Positions 22,762 through 33,978 are shown, numbered from the stretch's first letter. The stretch: 64,000 nucleotides of DNA from Anniella stebbinsi (GCA_029215795.1 JARDYH010000004.1:203278017-203342016); one strand, 5' to 3'. Notes: a model not told the origin generated them from the sequence alone. Made by a program: numbers and translations.

Positions 22762-24294
22762 TAGATAAACATCTGTCACCCTGATTTATTACCATTGCTA
22801 TCCAAACATGTGACAACATCACCAAAACAGTGAAATAGATGTTTAAAAGAATGAGCCTTCTGGATTATTGGAGGGTATTGTTATTTTTTGCAGTTTTGGG
22901 GCGCAGGGAACATTTGAAGCACATCCTGTTAATTTTGCTTCTCAGAATTGAACTAGCTTTCTTTGGAGAAGAGGAGGCCTTATTCATCCTCTTTAAGTTT
23001 AGCTAAAAATCTAACAGAATTCCCTCAATCACACTAGGTACCAATCTGAGTTAGTTAGGAATAATTTGATTTAGATAAGAATGTGTCTTTTGCATATTGT
23101 TAATGTTGGCCAAGTTCCCTGGCGTGGCTGTCCTGTGCAAACCCTAATGAAATAAAGGGGACTATGCAAGAAAACTACAAGGGCCTTCTGCAACTTTTAG
23201 ACATTTCAGAGGAGCTTGCACTGAACTACTTCCCAATGGATTGGGCCCATTCAGTGTGGATATTATGCCATTGTACATATATAGTATCTTGCAACCTAGT
23301 AATATTTTTTTAAAAGGTGTATGTATCTGATTGTTATTCTTTTGGAAAATATTATATTTTTATTTGCATTTTTTTACTTTTTTAATTGATCTGTTATTTT
23401 CAGTTTTCATGATGGTTTCTCTTACGAGAAGAAAAGGAGGTTGTCTGCAATTTGGGATGAATTGTCACTGTTTGTGGGAAACATTACATAGGTCCTTTTC
23501 ATATCACATTCTGAGTGTCATATCACTGTAAAAACAATATGGTTGTGTAAATAATTGCAAGATTTAAATCATCATTTTTATTTGCTATGCATTTCTACTT
23601 TTTTGTGGGCTCTAGTTCAGACTTAATTCAAGTCTGAACTTCTTCAAACAGTATGAGTTATTTTCTTTCTTTTCTTTTTTTAAAAAATAATCTGTTTTTT
23701 CCTGTTCTTTTCAGTTTTTAAATTGTTCCTGTTTATTTGAGTTTTGTATTTGGTTTTTGTTGCTAGCTTGTGAGAAGTTGATCTTCAGAATTATTTTTAC
23801 ACTATTTATGACTTATTTTCATAATGTAAAAAGTGTGTAATTATTAAACTCTTAATCTAACCATTGTGCCTGGTTTGCATTGCTATAAAACTTGCTCGTT
23901 GCTGTTCTTGATCAGTAAAAAATAGGCATACTCTTTCAATATGATACTTCTTACACAATTTGGTTTCCGTGAACAGCAAGTTCCTAAATGGCATCCTGTT
24001 AAAAATAATAATAGGAAGAAATTATTACCTTAACCTCCAATATTTTTTCTTTAACTTGTTTGACAGTGACTGCCATTGTCCAGAATATGGAATTTTGAAA
24101 ACTCTAAATCCACTTTGTATTTTAGAATCAAAAAACCCTCCACTTTAAGAGAAGAGATAAAGCTCTTACAAACTCCATGCACGAAAAGGTGTGAAAAATA
24201 AGCTTGTTCCTTGACAGCACTAAAGAGATTCTGCAGTCTCATAATTTATTTGTTCAGAAAATTTGTATCCCACTCTTCAGACAATCACCTCACT
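22762..24294. other. No recognised feature
   Basis: AT-rich unique-looking sequence. Short frames, no domain and no repeat family I can name. Confidence 0.55.
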
Positions 24295-24482
24295 GAATGG
24301 CTATAATGAAAGATACAGCAAAACAGTAAAAACCACTTGCCTAAAAGTATCGCACAAAACAAGACCTGCTGAAAAACAATACAAACGTGAATGGCTATCA
24401 TGAAAGATACAGCAACACAACAAAAACCACTTGCTTAAAAGTATCGCACAAAACAAGACCTGCTGAAAAACAATACAAACGC
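24295..24482 (+). repeat. Tandem duplication, two 94-bp units
   Basis: Units 24295-24388 and 24389-24482 begin gaatggctat and end caatacaaacg; they differ at only a handful of positions. The duplication lies next to an L2-like antisense fragment. Confidence 0.85.
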
Positions 24483-24489
24483 AGTTCAT

Positions 24490-24789
24490 AAAAGCTCAGA
24501 AACAAAAAGACTTTGGGCAAATAAAAAGGTATTCACCTGGCACCAAGTAACCATCAGACTTGGCACCAGGCAAGTCTCCCTAGAGAGAGTGTTCCAAATT
24601 TGGAGTGCCACAACTAAGAAGGCCCCTAATAAGTTGCCACCTGCCTCCCCTCCAAAGGTAGGGGGCATAAGATGATCCCAGTAACCAGGTAGGTTTGCAT
24701 GGGATAAAGTGGTCCTTAAGGGAACCTTTCCTATAGGGCTTTATAGGCAATAATGAAGACTTTCTCTTTATTTATTTTATTTGTATACT
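24490..24789 (-). mobile_element. L2-like LINE fragment, antisense
   Basis: ctagagagagtgttccaaat, gccacaactaagaaggcccc and ctttataggcaataatgaag, then a tttatttattttatttgtat tail, match in order the antisense 3' part of L2-like copies elsewhere in the window. Old, no open frame. Confidence 0.55.
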
Positions 24790-25145
24790 GCCTTGAGGTG
24801 CCTCTACAAGAGAGGTTTAAAGCTCTTTCAAGGCTGATTAAAATTTTTACCTCTACAAGAGAGGAGCGCAAATTGGGGGCTGAGGTGCTTTAAACTTCCG
24901 ATTATGCGCATTATCGAATGCGCGTTAAACCGCGAGTTTTAATTTGCGGCGGCACTTAAAGTGCCTACCGCCGTGTAAACATGCGATTCTCCGCATGACA
25001 ACAAGTTCAAAGCGTGTTTCGGTCGTCCGGTAATGCGCTTCGCCGCCTCTCGTACAGAGGTATTAGGAGTAAATGCGCTTCCGTGAATATGCGCATAATC
25101 GAGCAGCCAGGCGCCAAAGCGAATCCTTCAAGAGGGGGTCCAACT
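24790..25145. mobile_element. CpG-dense GCGC-rich element, copy 1
   Basis: Imperfect ends gaggtgcctctacaagagagg and ccttcaagagggggtcc are inverted. The interior has many CpG and the recurring words atgcgcattatcgaatgcgc, aatgcgcttcgccgcctctc and atgcgcataatcgagc, which reappear in the same order in the copy at 55118-55485. The surroundings are AT-rich, so the CpG density stands out. Not a gene; probably a non-autonomous DNA transposon of a family I do not recognise. Confidence 0.6.
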
Positions 25146-25299
25146 GGCAAATGCCCTCAGGGCTGTTTACAATCATAAAACCAAACAACAACAAAATAAT
25201 CTAAAATAAGACAATAATAATAATACAACAATACAAGTTACCAAATAATACAAGATTACACATTAGCAAGATTTTACAAAAGTTAAAAACATGAGCCAG

Positions 25300-26005
25300 C
25301 AGTAAAATTTTAAAAGCAATATATGAAAGGTTTACTTCCTGCAATGCCAGGTTAAGAGAAAGGTCTTAACCTGCCATCTAATTGTATACACCAAGCAGAT
25401 CTGCCTGAGAAGGGCATTCTTTGGCATTCACCTGAGAAGAGCCTCCAACATCTTCACCATCAAGCGTGGAGACAAACCAGGAATCAGTGCAGTTTTTAGG
25501 AGGAGTGAAATGAGTATTGTACACCCATTCCCATTTCATAGCCAACTGCCATGTTTTGTACTAACTACTGCAGTCTCTCAACCATCTTCAAGAGCAGCCC
25601 CAATGTACAGTGCATTACAATAATCCATATCTAGGCAATGTATTAAAAGACTATGAATAACAATGACCAGGCTTTCTTTGTCCAGGAAAGTTGCTTGAGC
25701 AACTGTCTCAGCTGCTGAAAAGTGCTTTGCGCCACTAAGAATACTTAAGCCTCCAAATAGGATCAAATGGCCTCGCACCCCCACCCCATCCCAACTGTGA
25801 ACCTAAGGGGCAGTGCAACTTTGTTCAAAACAGGCCAAAGAACAACTCTCAGCACAGCAGAACAACCTACCACTAATATATCCATCTTGTCAAAATGAAT
25901 GTACAGCTTCACCTGAATTTGATGGAAAAGAAAAAGATGAGTGTCATCAGTGTACTGGTGCATTCCAAAAACTCCAGATTACATCAACTCAGCAGCTTAA
26001 TATAT
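25300..26005 (-). mobile_element. Old L2-like LINE, antisense ORF2 remnant
   Basis: The reverse strand retains an HQYTDDTHLFLF-like piece (about 25925-25963), the catalytic block of an L2-type reverse transcriptase, and downstream of it nucleotides matching gcagccccaatgtacagtgc and related segments of better L2 copies. Broken throughout. Confidence 0.6.
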
Positions 26006-26015
26006 TATGCTCACT

Positions 26016-26240
26016 GCAGGGCTGGTCCTACCATTGCTCAAAGTGAGGTGGTTGTTTCAGGCGTCAAATGCTGAGAGGCGAGAGCAAGCTGTTGGAGGAG
26101 AGAAGTGTCCCGTGGCCTTCCCTACACCCTCTAAGCTAGTCTACCGCCTTAAAGTGTGGTGACCCATTGCTGGTGTTGAACAAAAGTGATCAGTCTCGAA
26201 GAAAGGCTTTTGTACATGGAATGGGAGAGGGCGCTATCTT
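26016..26240 (+). mobile_element. AGGGCTGGTCC-type repeat, left part (split by L1)
   Basis: gcagggctggtcctaccatt to gggagagggcgctatctt. The remainder of the same repeat (gcgccatcttgttgttcacc, then cagcaaaatgtcttgggtgg and gccctgg) is found at 32190-32240, beyond the L1. The two parts together make a terminal-inverted-repeat type element of about 270 bp. A fragment in reverse orientation lies at about 43190-43272. Confidence 0.6.
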
Positions 26241-26532
26241 TTTTTCTCTTTTTTTTCTTTTTGTTTTAAAAAAATTATTTTCAACATATAATACAACATA
26301 ATCATAAAAAATAATATACTAACGTAAGCTTAACAACCCCCCAGTGCTCCCCTAACCCATTGAGACCTTCTTTTATTCTATTATATTATACATTCTTCCA
26401 AAATTGTAAAGAATCTTTTAAAGGTATACAACCTTTCCCCTTTATTAATACAAAGTCTAAAAATGGCCTCCATATATTTTCAAAATCACTCTTCTTAGAT
26501 AATCCCCTCTTTACTTTTATATTATATGTTAA

Positions 26533-26569
<37 letters not shown>

Positions 26570-26677
26570 CCGCCTCTCCCTCCGGATTGAGGCGGGGAAC
26601 AACAACAATATAAAACACAAAAATCACAACAGTTAAAAAAAATTTAAAACAAGAAAAAATACATCATTAAAAACATC

Positions 26678-27259
26678 TTAAAATTCATCTGGATAGGCCT
26701 GTCGGAAGAGAGCAGTCTTCATGACTCTCTTAAATTCATGAAGACTGCTGATTTGTCTAACCTCCTCCGGCAGACCATTCCATAGTCTGGAAACGATGGA
26801 AGAGAAGGTCCTCTGGGTAACACTTGCCAGCCTAGTTCTGGCTGACTGGAGTAAGTTCTTCCCAGAGGACCTAAGTGTGCGGGGCGGATTGTACGGGAGA
26901 AGGCGATCCCGCAGGTAACCTGGACCCAAACCATGAAGGGCTTTAAAGGTAATAACCAACACTTTATACTTCGCCCAGAAACTGATTGGCAGCCAATGAA
27001 GCGATTTTAAAACTGGTGTGATGTGATCCCTAGGTGTACCGGTGACCAACCTGGCTGCCATATTTTGAACAAGTTGAAGTTTCCGGACTAGGCACAAAGG
27101 TAGCCCTATGTACAGTGCATTGCAGAAGTCGAGCCTCGAAGTTACCAGCGCGTGCGCTACCGTCTTTAGGTCTTCCAACTCTAGGAAGGGGCGCAGCTGG
27201 CATATCAGCTGAAGCTGATAGTAGGCACTCCTGGCCGTCGCATCAATCTGAGCTGTCAT
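26678..27259 (-). pseudogene. L2-like ORF2 C-terminal region
   Basis: A 193-codon frame, same phase as the RT core and separated from it by a single stop: ATARSAYYQLQLICQLRPFL, LVTSRLDFCNALYIGLPL, LVQNMAARLVTGTPR, LHWLPISFWAKYKVLVITFK, ALHGLGPGYLRDRL and a final FSSIVSRLWNGLPEEVR. The same blocks occur in the two + strand copies at 34.5-35.3 and 38.7-39.5 kb. Confidence 0.8.
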
Positions 27260-27817
27260 CTAAAGTGACGGATCCAGGAGCACCCCCAAGCTGTGAACAC
27301 AATCTTTCAGGGGGGGTGTAACCCCATCCAGAACTGGTTGACACACCTCCAGACCCAGGTTGGGGCCTTTGACAGCAAGCACCTCCGTCTTGTCTGGATT
27401 CAGCTTCAGTTTGTTTTTCCTCATCCAGCCCATTACCGCCTCCAAGCATGCATTCAGAGGAGGCACACTATCCTTAGCTGACGATGTTGTCGAAGGCATA
27501 GAGAAATATATTTGGGTGTCATCAGCATATTGATAGCACCCCGCCCCATGCCTCCAGATGATCTCTCCCAGCGGTTTCATGTAAATATTAAACAGCATTG
27601 GGAAAAGGATGGCACCTTGTGGTACACCACATAGCAACTCCTTTTTTGAAGAGCAGCTATCCCCAAGCATCACCATCTGGAACCTACCTGAGAGATAGGA
27701 TTGGAACCACTGAAGCACAGTGCCCCTGATTCCCAATTCCCCCAGGCGCTCCAGAAGGATACCATGGTCAATGGTATCGAAAGCTGCTGAGAGGTCCAGG
27801 AGTACCAGTAGGGACAC
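27260..27817 (-). pseudogene. L2-like reverse transcriptase core
   Basis: Residues 1-185 hold the catalytic RT blocks: [40 protein letters not shown] and YQYADDTQIYF (the two catalytic Asp), then KNKLKLNPDKTEVLAVKG. This is the L2/CR1 group of non-LTR elements. It ends at an in-frame stop (27260-27262) directly before the next Met, so one premature stop separates it from the C-terminal piece. Confidence 0.85.
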
Positions 27818-29214
27818 ACTCCCCCGTCAATACTTAAGCGTAGATCATCCACTAAGGCGACCAAAACGGTCTCAACTCCGTATCCTGCCCTGAAGCCGGT
27901 TTGAAATGGGTCTAGAAAATCAGTGTCATCCAAGACTGCCTGGAGTTGGAGGGCAACTGCCCTCTCGATCACCTTGCCCAAAAATGGAAGATTTGATACT
28001 AGCCTGTAGTTATTAAAGTCCAGGGGATCCAGGGAGGGCTTTTTTAGAAGCGGCCTTACCACCGCCTCTTTTAAGCATGATGGAAAACTCCCCTCCCTAA
28101 GAGATGCATTAATAATATGTTGTAAATATGATCTAACTGCATCTCCTCCCTGGACGACCAGCCAAGAAGGGCAGGGATCAAGAGGGCAAGTCATCCTCCT
28201 CACACATCCAAGTACCTTGTCCACATCCTCAGTACTCACCAACTGAAACTGATCAAGTGTAATCCTACTCACGGAGTCGCTGGACGCTCCACTGTCAGCC
28301 TCTGCTATAACAATGGCATCTAAGTCGGCTCTTATCCGAGAGATTTTATCTGAGAAATGATCGTTAAAGGCATCACAGCGAACTACCGAAGGCTCTAAAA
28401 TCGGATTCAGGGCAGAAGGTGCCTGGGTTAGACCCCTCACCACCCTGAACAGTTTTGCTGGACGTGAATTCGCAGACGCAATGCGCGCAGAGAAGAAAGC
28501 TTTCTTCGCTGCACGTATTGCCACCCCATAGGAACGAAGATGTTCTCTATGTCGTGTCTTGTCAGATATAAGTCGAGTTTTCCACCATCGGCGTTCCAGT
28601 CTTTGTCCTTTCCGCTTCAACTCCCTGAGGTCTTGTGTATACCAGGGCGCCCTATTAGAAATGGGCCAGAGAGGACGTTTGGGGGCGGTGTCAATAGCCC
28701 TAGTTAGGTCTTGATTCCATCTATTGACCAGGGCTTCTACAGGATAGTCGACGATACCAGCCATAGAATCCTCCAAGGCATAGAACCCTCCAGAAGGATC
28801 CATCAGCCTTCGAGGGCGGACCATCTTAATAGGTCCGCCACCCCTGCAGGGGCGGGTGGTAGCCGTGATACTAGCCCTGACTAGAAAATGGTCTGTCCAT
28901 GACAATTCGGAGGTATTCAATACCTCCGCCCACAGATCCATCTGTTCAGAACTGAAAACAGCATCGAGGGTGTGACCTGCTGAATAAGAAGCTGGGTCCG
29001 TTAAATCCTTATCCGGTTTCAGGATTAATATAATCAAAGAATGTTCCCATGATGGTGGGGTCTTCCCTCCCTCTAATATATTATTGTATAATACTTTCAG
29101 TCTCGGTACCAATAGCTCTCTAAATATCTTATAATATTCCGGCCCCAACCCATTTAAACCCAGAGATTTCTCTCCTTTTAATTTATCAATAATTTCTATT
29201 TCATTTTCCCTCAC
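27670..29214 (-). pseudogene. Fused open frame: L1 ORF2 RT start joined to L2-like endonuclease/RT
   Basis: A 514-codon frame. Residues 1 to about 77 are L1 ORF2: LKGEKSLGLNGLGPEYYKIF, SWEHSLIILILKPDKD, DPASY. At plus-strand position about 28980 it changes, in frame, to L2-type ORF2: AGHTLDAVF, SWTDHFLVRASI (end of endonuclease), a long linker with VRPRRLMDPSGG and APWYTQDLRELKRKGQ, then the first RT blocks (VRPLLKKPSLDPLDFNNYR, NLPFLGKVIERAVALQLQ, FQTGFRAGYGVETVL). The rest of the RT continues in another frame from 27817. The in-frame junction is probably chance, but it gives a chimeric reading frame of unusual length. Confidence 0.8.
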
Positions 29215-29419
29215 TAACCTTCCATATAAACCCTATCTTTCCCTTGTAACCTTATTTTCCAATTCCTCTCTACATACTCCACTATCCTTGCCTGTGGGCC
29301 CACTTCTGATGCATATAATTTCTGATAAAATTCTTGAAATATATTTAATTTATCTTTCATTAAATTACAGCTTTTCCCTGTTTTGTTTTTAATTGTCCCT
29401 ATCATATTCTTTGCCTTCT

Positions 29420-30568
29420 TCAACTGCGTGGACCTGGCCAGCATTTTAGATTTTTTATTACTATATTCAAAAAAAATTCCCTTTTCAAATATATCATATT
29501 TTTCTGCACTCTCTCTAAATCCGCTTCCTTGAGTTCTTTCTTTTTAGCTTGAAGTTGAGCGTATATTCGTTTATCTTTAGTTATTCTCAATTGTTCCTCT
29601 AAATTCCTAACCTCCTTTTCAATCTTTTTACTTTGTGCTTCCTGTTGTCTTCTTAAATTACACGATTCTCTAATACATATCCCTCTTACTCCCGCTTTCA
29701 TCATGTCCCATACTATCGCTTGAGAGTTTTGCCCTGTTTCATTAATTTCCCATATTGTCTGTATCTCTTTTTTCATTTTCTCAACAATGTTTTTATAATT
29801 TAAAATCTTTGTATCCATTCTCCACCTTTTTGCTTCTCTATAATCTTTCTTCATTTTAATATCCATACTCAGTAATGCATGATCTGTGACTTTAATAACT
29901 CCTATTTCACAGCCTATAATCTTAAAAATCAAATTCTTTGACACAAAAATATAATCAATCCTGGAGTAACTCTTATATTTCGGTAAATAAAAGGTGTACT
30001 TCCTTTCTTCCCCTTTTATTAACCTCCAAACATCTACTAATTCTTTTTCATCCATTACTTTACTTAAACCAGTTTTACCACCACCTTTTAAAGTTCTCAA
30101 TATATTATCTTTATCCTTCCATTTATCCATCACCATATTAAAGTCACCAGCCATTATAATATTCACTTTCCCCATATTTCCCATATCTTTAAACACTTTG
30201 TCATAAAATTCCATCTGATTTTCATTTGGAGCATAAACATTAATCAATACATATTCCTCTTCCCCCACGGTACAGTATATTATCAAAAATCTTCCCATAT
30301 CATCCCTCTTCACTTTTACTATGTTGAGACCACATTTTTTAGAAATTATTATCGCTACTCCTCTTGCTTTAGAAGTCCCATATACCTTCTCATATATGCC
30401 CACATCCCTCATTTTAAGCTTGTTTACTCCATCTTTCAATTGAAGGGTTTCTTGTAAAAATATTATATCTGCTTTTTCTTTGTTTAACATCGCTTCCATC
30501 CTCTTCCTTTTAATAACATTTCCTAGCCCTTTAACATTTAAAGTTACAATTCTTAATTTATTTTCCAT
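29420..30568 (-). pseudogene. L1 ORF2, apurinic/apyrimidinic-type endonuclease domain
   Basis: Open frame of 382 codons with the endonuclease motifs in order: TLNVKGLG near residue 8, the catalytic Glu in FLQET near 40, INVYAPN near 115, AGDFNMV near 150, SRIDYIFVS near 215 and TDHALLS near 240. This domain nicks target DNA to prime reverse transcription. The C-terminal third is the Lys-rich linker. The frame is lost at 29420 and resumes in other frames (29444-29214, then 29214 onward), so at least two indels precede the RT region. Confidence 0.85.
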
Positions 30569-30821
30569 CTTTCCAACCTTAATTTTCTTTGTAGGTCTCC
30601 ATTTGTGTTACATTTACCCCCCTCTCCCTCCCTCCCCCCTCTCTCCCACACATACCTCCCAATTTCCCCCCCTCATCACCAGGAACTTCCCGGGCAGTAG
30701 CTCCCTTATTCCCTTTTAAGAACTCTTCAGGGGGGGGGGAGGCGACTTCACCACCCTGGAGCCACAGTAGATCTTCTCCCTTTGATTCGCTTCTTCTATC
30801 ACTTTTTAATCCAAAACTCAG

Positions 30822-31040
30822 TCACAGACTGCCTCCTCCTGCCCCTTGTTCTTCTGCTTCTTGTTCTTGCCTTTCATCTGCGTCTTTCTCCATCAGGCCC
30901 AGCTTCCCCAGTAACTCCATCCCTTGCTCACATGATGTTATTCTGTGTTGTTTCCCCTGCCATACAAATCTCAGAAATACTGGGTAATCCCAGCTATAAG
31001 CAATTGCATTCTTCCGCAGGGTTATTGTGCACATTCTCAC
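30822..31040 (-). pseudogene. L1 ORF1 C-terminal remainder after frameshift
   Basis: Seventy-two codons with the end of the ORF1p C-terminal domain: YSWDYPVFLRFVWQGKQHRI, then a Glu/Gln-rich tail. It overlaps the upstream frame by a few bases in a different phase, which shows a single small indel rather than a large loss. Confidence 0.65.
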
Positions 31041-31819
31041 ACTTTTTCTCCATTGGATCGTTTGAGAACACGTCTAATTGCTTGCATTAACTTTTCTTTT
31101 TTGTAATAATTCGCAAATTTAACAATTATGTCCCTTGGAAACATCCCCCTTTTCTTGTATCCAACTCTGTGGATCCTTTCAGTATCAGCATCTTCCCAAT
31201 CCGTTTGGGGGTCCATCTCCTTGATCCATTCCATTATCTTATCTCTCAAAATCTTTGGATTTTCCACCTGCTGTTCCTGGAAGGATCTGATTCGAATATT
31301 TACTGTTCGATCTCTGTCCTCCATAGCAATTAAACGTAAGTCCATTTCTTGAATTTTGATATCTTGCTGTTTATTTTTTTCTTTATTTTCTTCTGTTTGT
31401 TGTTCCAGAAATGTCAGTTTGGCATTAACAGCTTGAAAGTCTGTCAATATCTCCTTCTGAGATTTAAAAATCTCATTTTTGACCTCTTTCATAATATCTT
31501 CCTTCTGCCTGTCCAAACTATTATCCATCATAGCTTTGATATTTGCTAGTAACTCCTCCGAAGAAATTTGTTGACATTCCTGTGGTTTGGTTCCCTTAGG
31601 AACAGCTCCTGGCTTTATTCCAGTATTATAATTACCACTTCCGGTTTGAGACGGGCCCGCTTTGCTGCCTTCTCTTCCTTCTTTTCCTTCCCCTTTCATG
31701 TTTACTTTATCCGTCATCGTTCTTGTCAAATGAACCAAATTTTTATCAGAAGGGTGTGTTTTGGCCTTTCTTGCCCACTTCGGAGAAGAACAACTCTTTT
31801 CTCTGCAATCTCTATGCAT
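31037..31819 (-). pseudogene. L1 ORF1 protein (chaperone/RNA-binding), broken
   Basis: Open frame of 260 codons; the likely natural start is the inner Met at MTDKVNMKGEGKEG, about residue 35. Residues about 85-170 are a heptad-like, Glu/Lys-rich coiled coil, followed by an RRM-like and C-terminal region (VNIRIRSFQEQ, IMEWIKEMD, RIHRVG, PRDIIVKFANYYKKEKLMQA) typical of L1 ORF1p, which forms trimers that coat L1 RNA. The frame ends at 31037, and the rest of the C-terminal domain (AYSWDYPVFLRFVWQGKQ) continues in another frame at 31040-30822, so there is a frameshift close to 31040. Confidence 0.8.
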
Positions 31820-32189
31820 CTGGCATCCAGCCAGCTACTCCGGAGCCCGACTCTGTCTTAGTTTTATCCTTAATTCATATATCAGTTCTTAAAGTCCATA
31901 ATATCCCTTTTTAGAACATTAGCTAGGCAGATACATTTTCAAAAAACTTTACTGAATCCCAAAACAATTGGCATCCATCCCAGATTCTTCCGGGGCTTAT
32001 CAGCTTTAATACGCTGTTCTCAGTTAAGCTCCCACCACATTCCTGTGCTGCTACGCTTCCGAAACACAAATTTATTTTTAAGCTTACAGTCCATCTAATA
32101 TGAAGATAGGGATTTTTCCTTTTGCTTTCCCCGTTTCTGGAGATCCAAAAAGCTCCACTGGTCACTCCATAGCTGAAGCCACACACCCT

Positions 32190-32245
32190 GAGAGGGCGCC
32201 ATCTTGTTGTTCACCTCAGGCAGCAAAATGTCTTGGGTGGGCCCT
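32190..32245 (+). mobile_element. AGGGCTGGTCC-type repeat, right part
   Basis: gagagggcgccatcttgttg, ttcacctcaggcagcaaaat and gggtgggccctgg complete the repeat begun at 26016; the first 16 bases are the duplicated L1 target. Confidence 0.6.
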
Positions 32246-33324
32246 GGCTTGTGGACATCGTGGACTCCATCCACACACACTTTGCCCTGGCAAACCTCTC
32301 CACTCTCTGACGTGTGCAGCATGTTGTATCCAAAGGCCAGAAGGAGGAAGAACTTGGTACCTTATACCTGCTCTTCAATAACTGGAGGACACACTAGGCT
32401 GCACAGGAGTGATGATAAAGCAGGCACTAGCAAATTCCTCTGTCCTTACAGCTACCTGCCCCATAGTGTTGCAGGTTGCCTTAAAAGGCTGGAAGTGCAG
32501 AAAGCTGTGAGGGATGTACAACCAACCATCCCTGAAGCATATAACCCAGTGCAAGGTGGAGGATGCACCATTTTTAAACTGAGGCAAGAGCTACTTTTCA
32601 TCTAGTTTCCTTGAAATTTGTACATGTCCACCTCTCACCAAGTACATTTTCCATTCCAAATATTGCCAGACGGATAGGAAATAATATCAATGTTGTCATT
32701 TTCCTATGACAAATCATATCAATAGTATTTGTGCTTCACAGTAGCTGAATGCTAATAATGCACTCTGCCTTAACAATAGAGGTACTACCCTAGAATTTTT
32801 ATTGTGACATTATTTATCTCCTTCCTTTCTTGGTACCTTTTGCTTTCCAGTTAGCATGTTTCTTTCCAGGACCGAATCTGCCCAAATATAACAAGAGCTC
32901 AACATTAATAGGTGCCATAGTTGTGTCTCATCAACTGTGAAACATGGGGAGATCCAAATAATAACCTGCCATGGACCAAGAGCAGCAGAATCAAGAGCTA
33001 AAAACTGTTTGGTAGCACCATTCTAGTCCTTCAATATTTATGCAACCCCATGCTGTCCTATTGCCTCATGGGTAGATCTCAGGAGAAATAAAGGCTAAAA
33101 TTCCAGAACTGTTAGATGTCCATTGTTAGGTGTCAGGTGGTAGATGGAGTGTCTGTAAACCTTCCAGCTAACTCTGATAATTATGATGACTCAAGATGTA
33201 TTTCCCGTAAGGTCAAGAGGTGACTCAGATACTGGATAAGTTTGAGTGGTCATATTACTCAGACATTTGCAGCAGACTACAGAGATGACGCTGCCCTTGC
33301 ATTGTTCCAGAGGAACATCACAAA
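32246..33324. other. No recognised feature
   Basis: Unique-looking intergenic sequence with short frames and no domain or named repeat. Confidence 0.5.
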
Positions 33325-33978
33325 TTCATCACCTTACAACAGGAGTGCAGAACCAAGGGCCCGAGGCTCAATCTAGGCCCTTCTGGGGTCCCAATCTGGA
33401 CCTTGGAGCTTCCCTGGATGGCCACACTCCCTTCCCCTCCAACCACAGAATGACCATATGGAAAGGAGGACAGGACTCCTGTATCTTTAACAGTTGCATA
33501 GAAAAGAGAATTTCAGCAGAAGTCATTGTTATGCATGAATCACCTGGTGAAATTCCATCTTCATCACAACAGTTAAAGCTGCAGGAGCCCTCTTTTGTAG
33601 AGGGCAGGGTTCCTGCAGCTTTAACCATTGTGATGAAGACAAAATTTCACCAGGTGCTGCATGGATACAAATGACACCTGCTGACATTCCCTTTTCTATA
33701 TAATGGTTAAAAATATAGGGGACCTGTCCTCCTTTTCATATGGTCACCCTATCCAACCACCAATAGTTGGGTTGTTTCCCAGGCTTTGTGCAGTTTCCCC
33801 CATTCTAAAAGGTTGAATGCCTCTCCCTAAGGGTTAGTTACTGGCAGTAGGCCACTAAGATACAATATGCTGGGATTTGGGGGAACTTGGCCCCCTACCT
33901 TTTGCTCCACCACCAGTGGAATGTGGCCTCCCAGACATATCTCCCAAATGGAATTCAGCCCTTGGAGTCCCTGCCTTA
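33325..33978. mobile_element. GGCCCGAGGC-type repeat, copy 1, carrying a hAT-type element
   Basis: gagtgcagaaccaagggccc, then ggccacactcccttcccctcc, then after the insert ggctttgtgcagtttccccc, ctaaaaggttgaatgcctct, ctggcagtaggccactaag and aaatggaattcagcccttgg. The same order of words, without insert, is at 61565-61895. Confidence 0.65.
33446..33751. mobile_element. hAT-type palindromic element (TAGGGTGACC family), copy 2
   Basis: Arms gaccatatggaaaggaggac and gtcctccttttcatatggtc; internal ttcaccaggtgctgcatg and gcatgaatcacctggtgaa also inverted. The 8-bp target duplication TCCAACCA is perfect at 33438-33445 and 33752-33759. The left terminus is mutated (cagaatgacc instead of tagggtgacc). 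Confidence 0.88.

Larger units (their letters stand above)
26536..28980 (-). mobile_element. L2-like LINE inserted in, or fused into, L1
   Basis: The 5' end is truncated within the endonuclease domain; the 3' end (gttccccgcctc reversed) runs into a TTA/ATT microsatellite at 26536-26567. Left of the microsatellite, L1 3' UTR sequence resumes (tccatatattttcaaaatca). No target duplication of its own is visible. Confidence 0.8.
26241..32189 (-). mobile_element. L1-clade LINE, antisense, with its RT region replaced by an L2-like LINE
   Basis: The element has a 5' end near 32189, ORF1, the endonuclease part of ORF2, and an A-tail (seen as T-runs from 26239). The flanks 26225-26240 and 32190-32205 are gagagggcgc-y-atctt, a 16-bp target duplication with one mismatch. 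L1 sequence is 32189-28981 and about 26535-26241; between them sits 2.4 kb of L2-like sequence. About 2.5 kb of L1 ORF2 (most of RT and the C-terminus) is missing. ORF1 and ORF2 are both interrupted, so the copy is dead. Confidence 0.85.

Noticed and set aside
32195..32206. Apparent YY1 site (CAAGATGGCG on the - strand) at the 5' end of the L1, which would be typical of L1 promoters
   Set aside because: The duplicated target (26225-26240 against 32190-32205) shows that this sequence belongs to the host repeat outside the L1.
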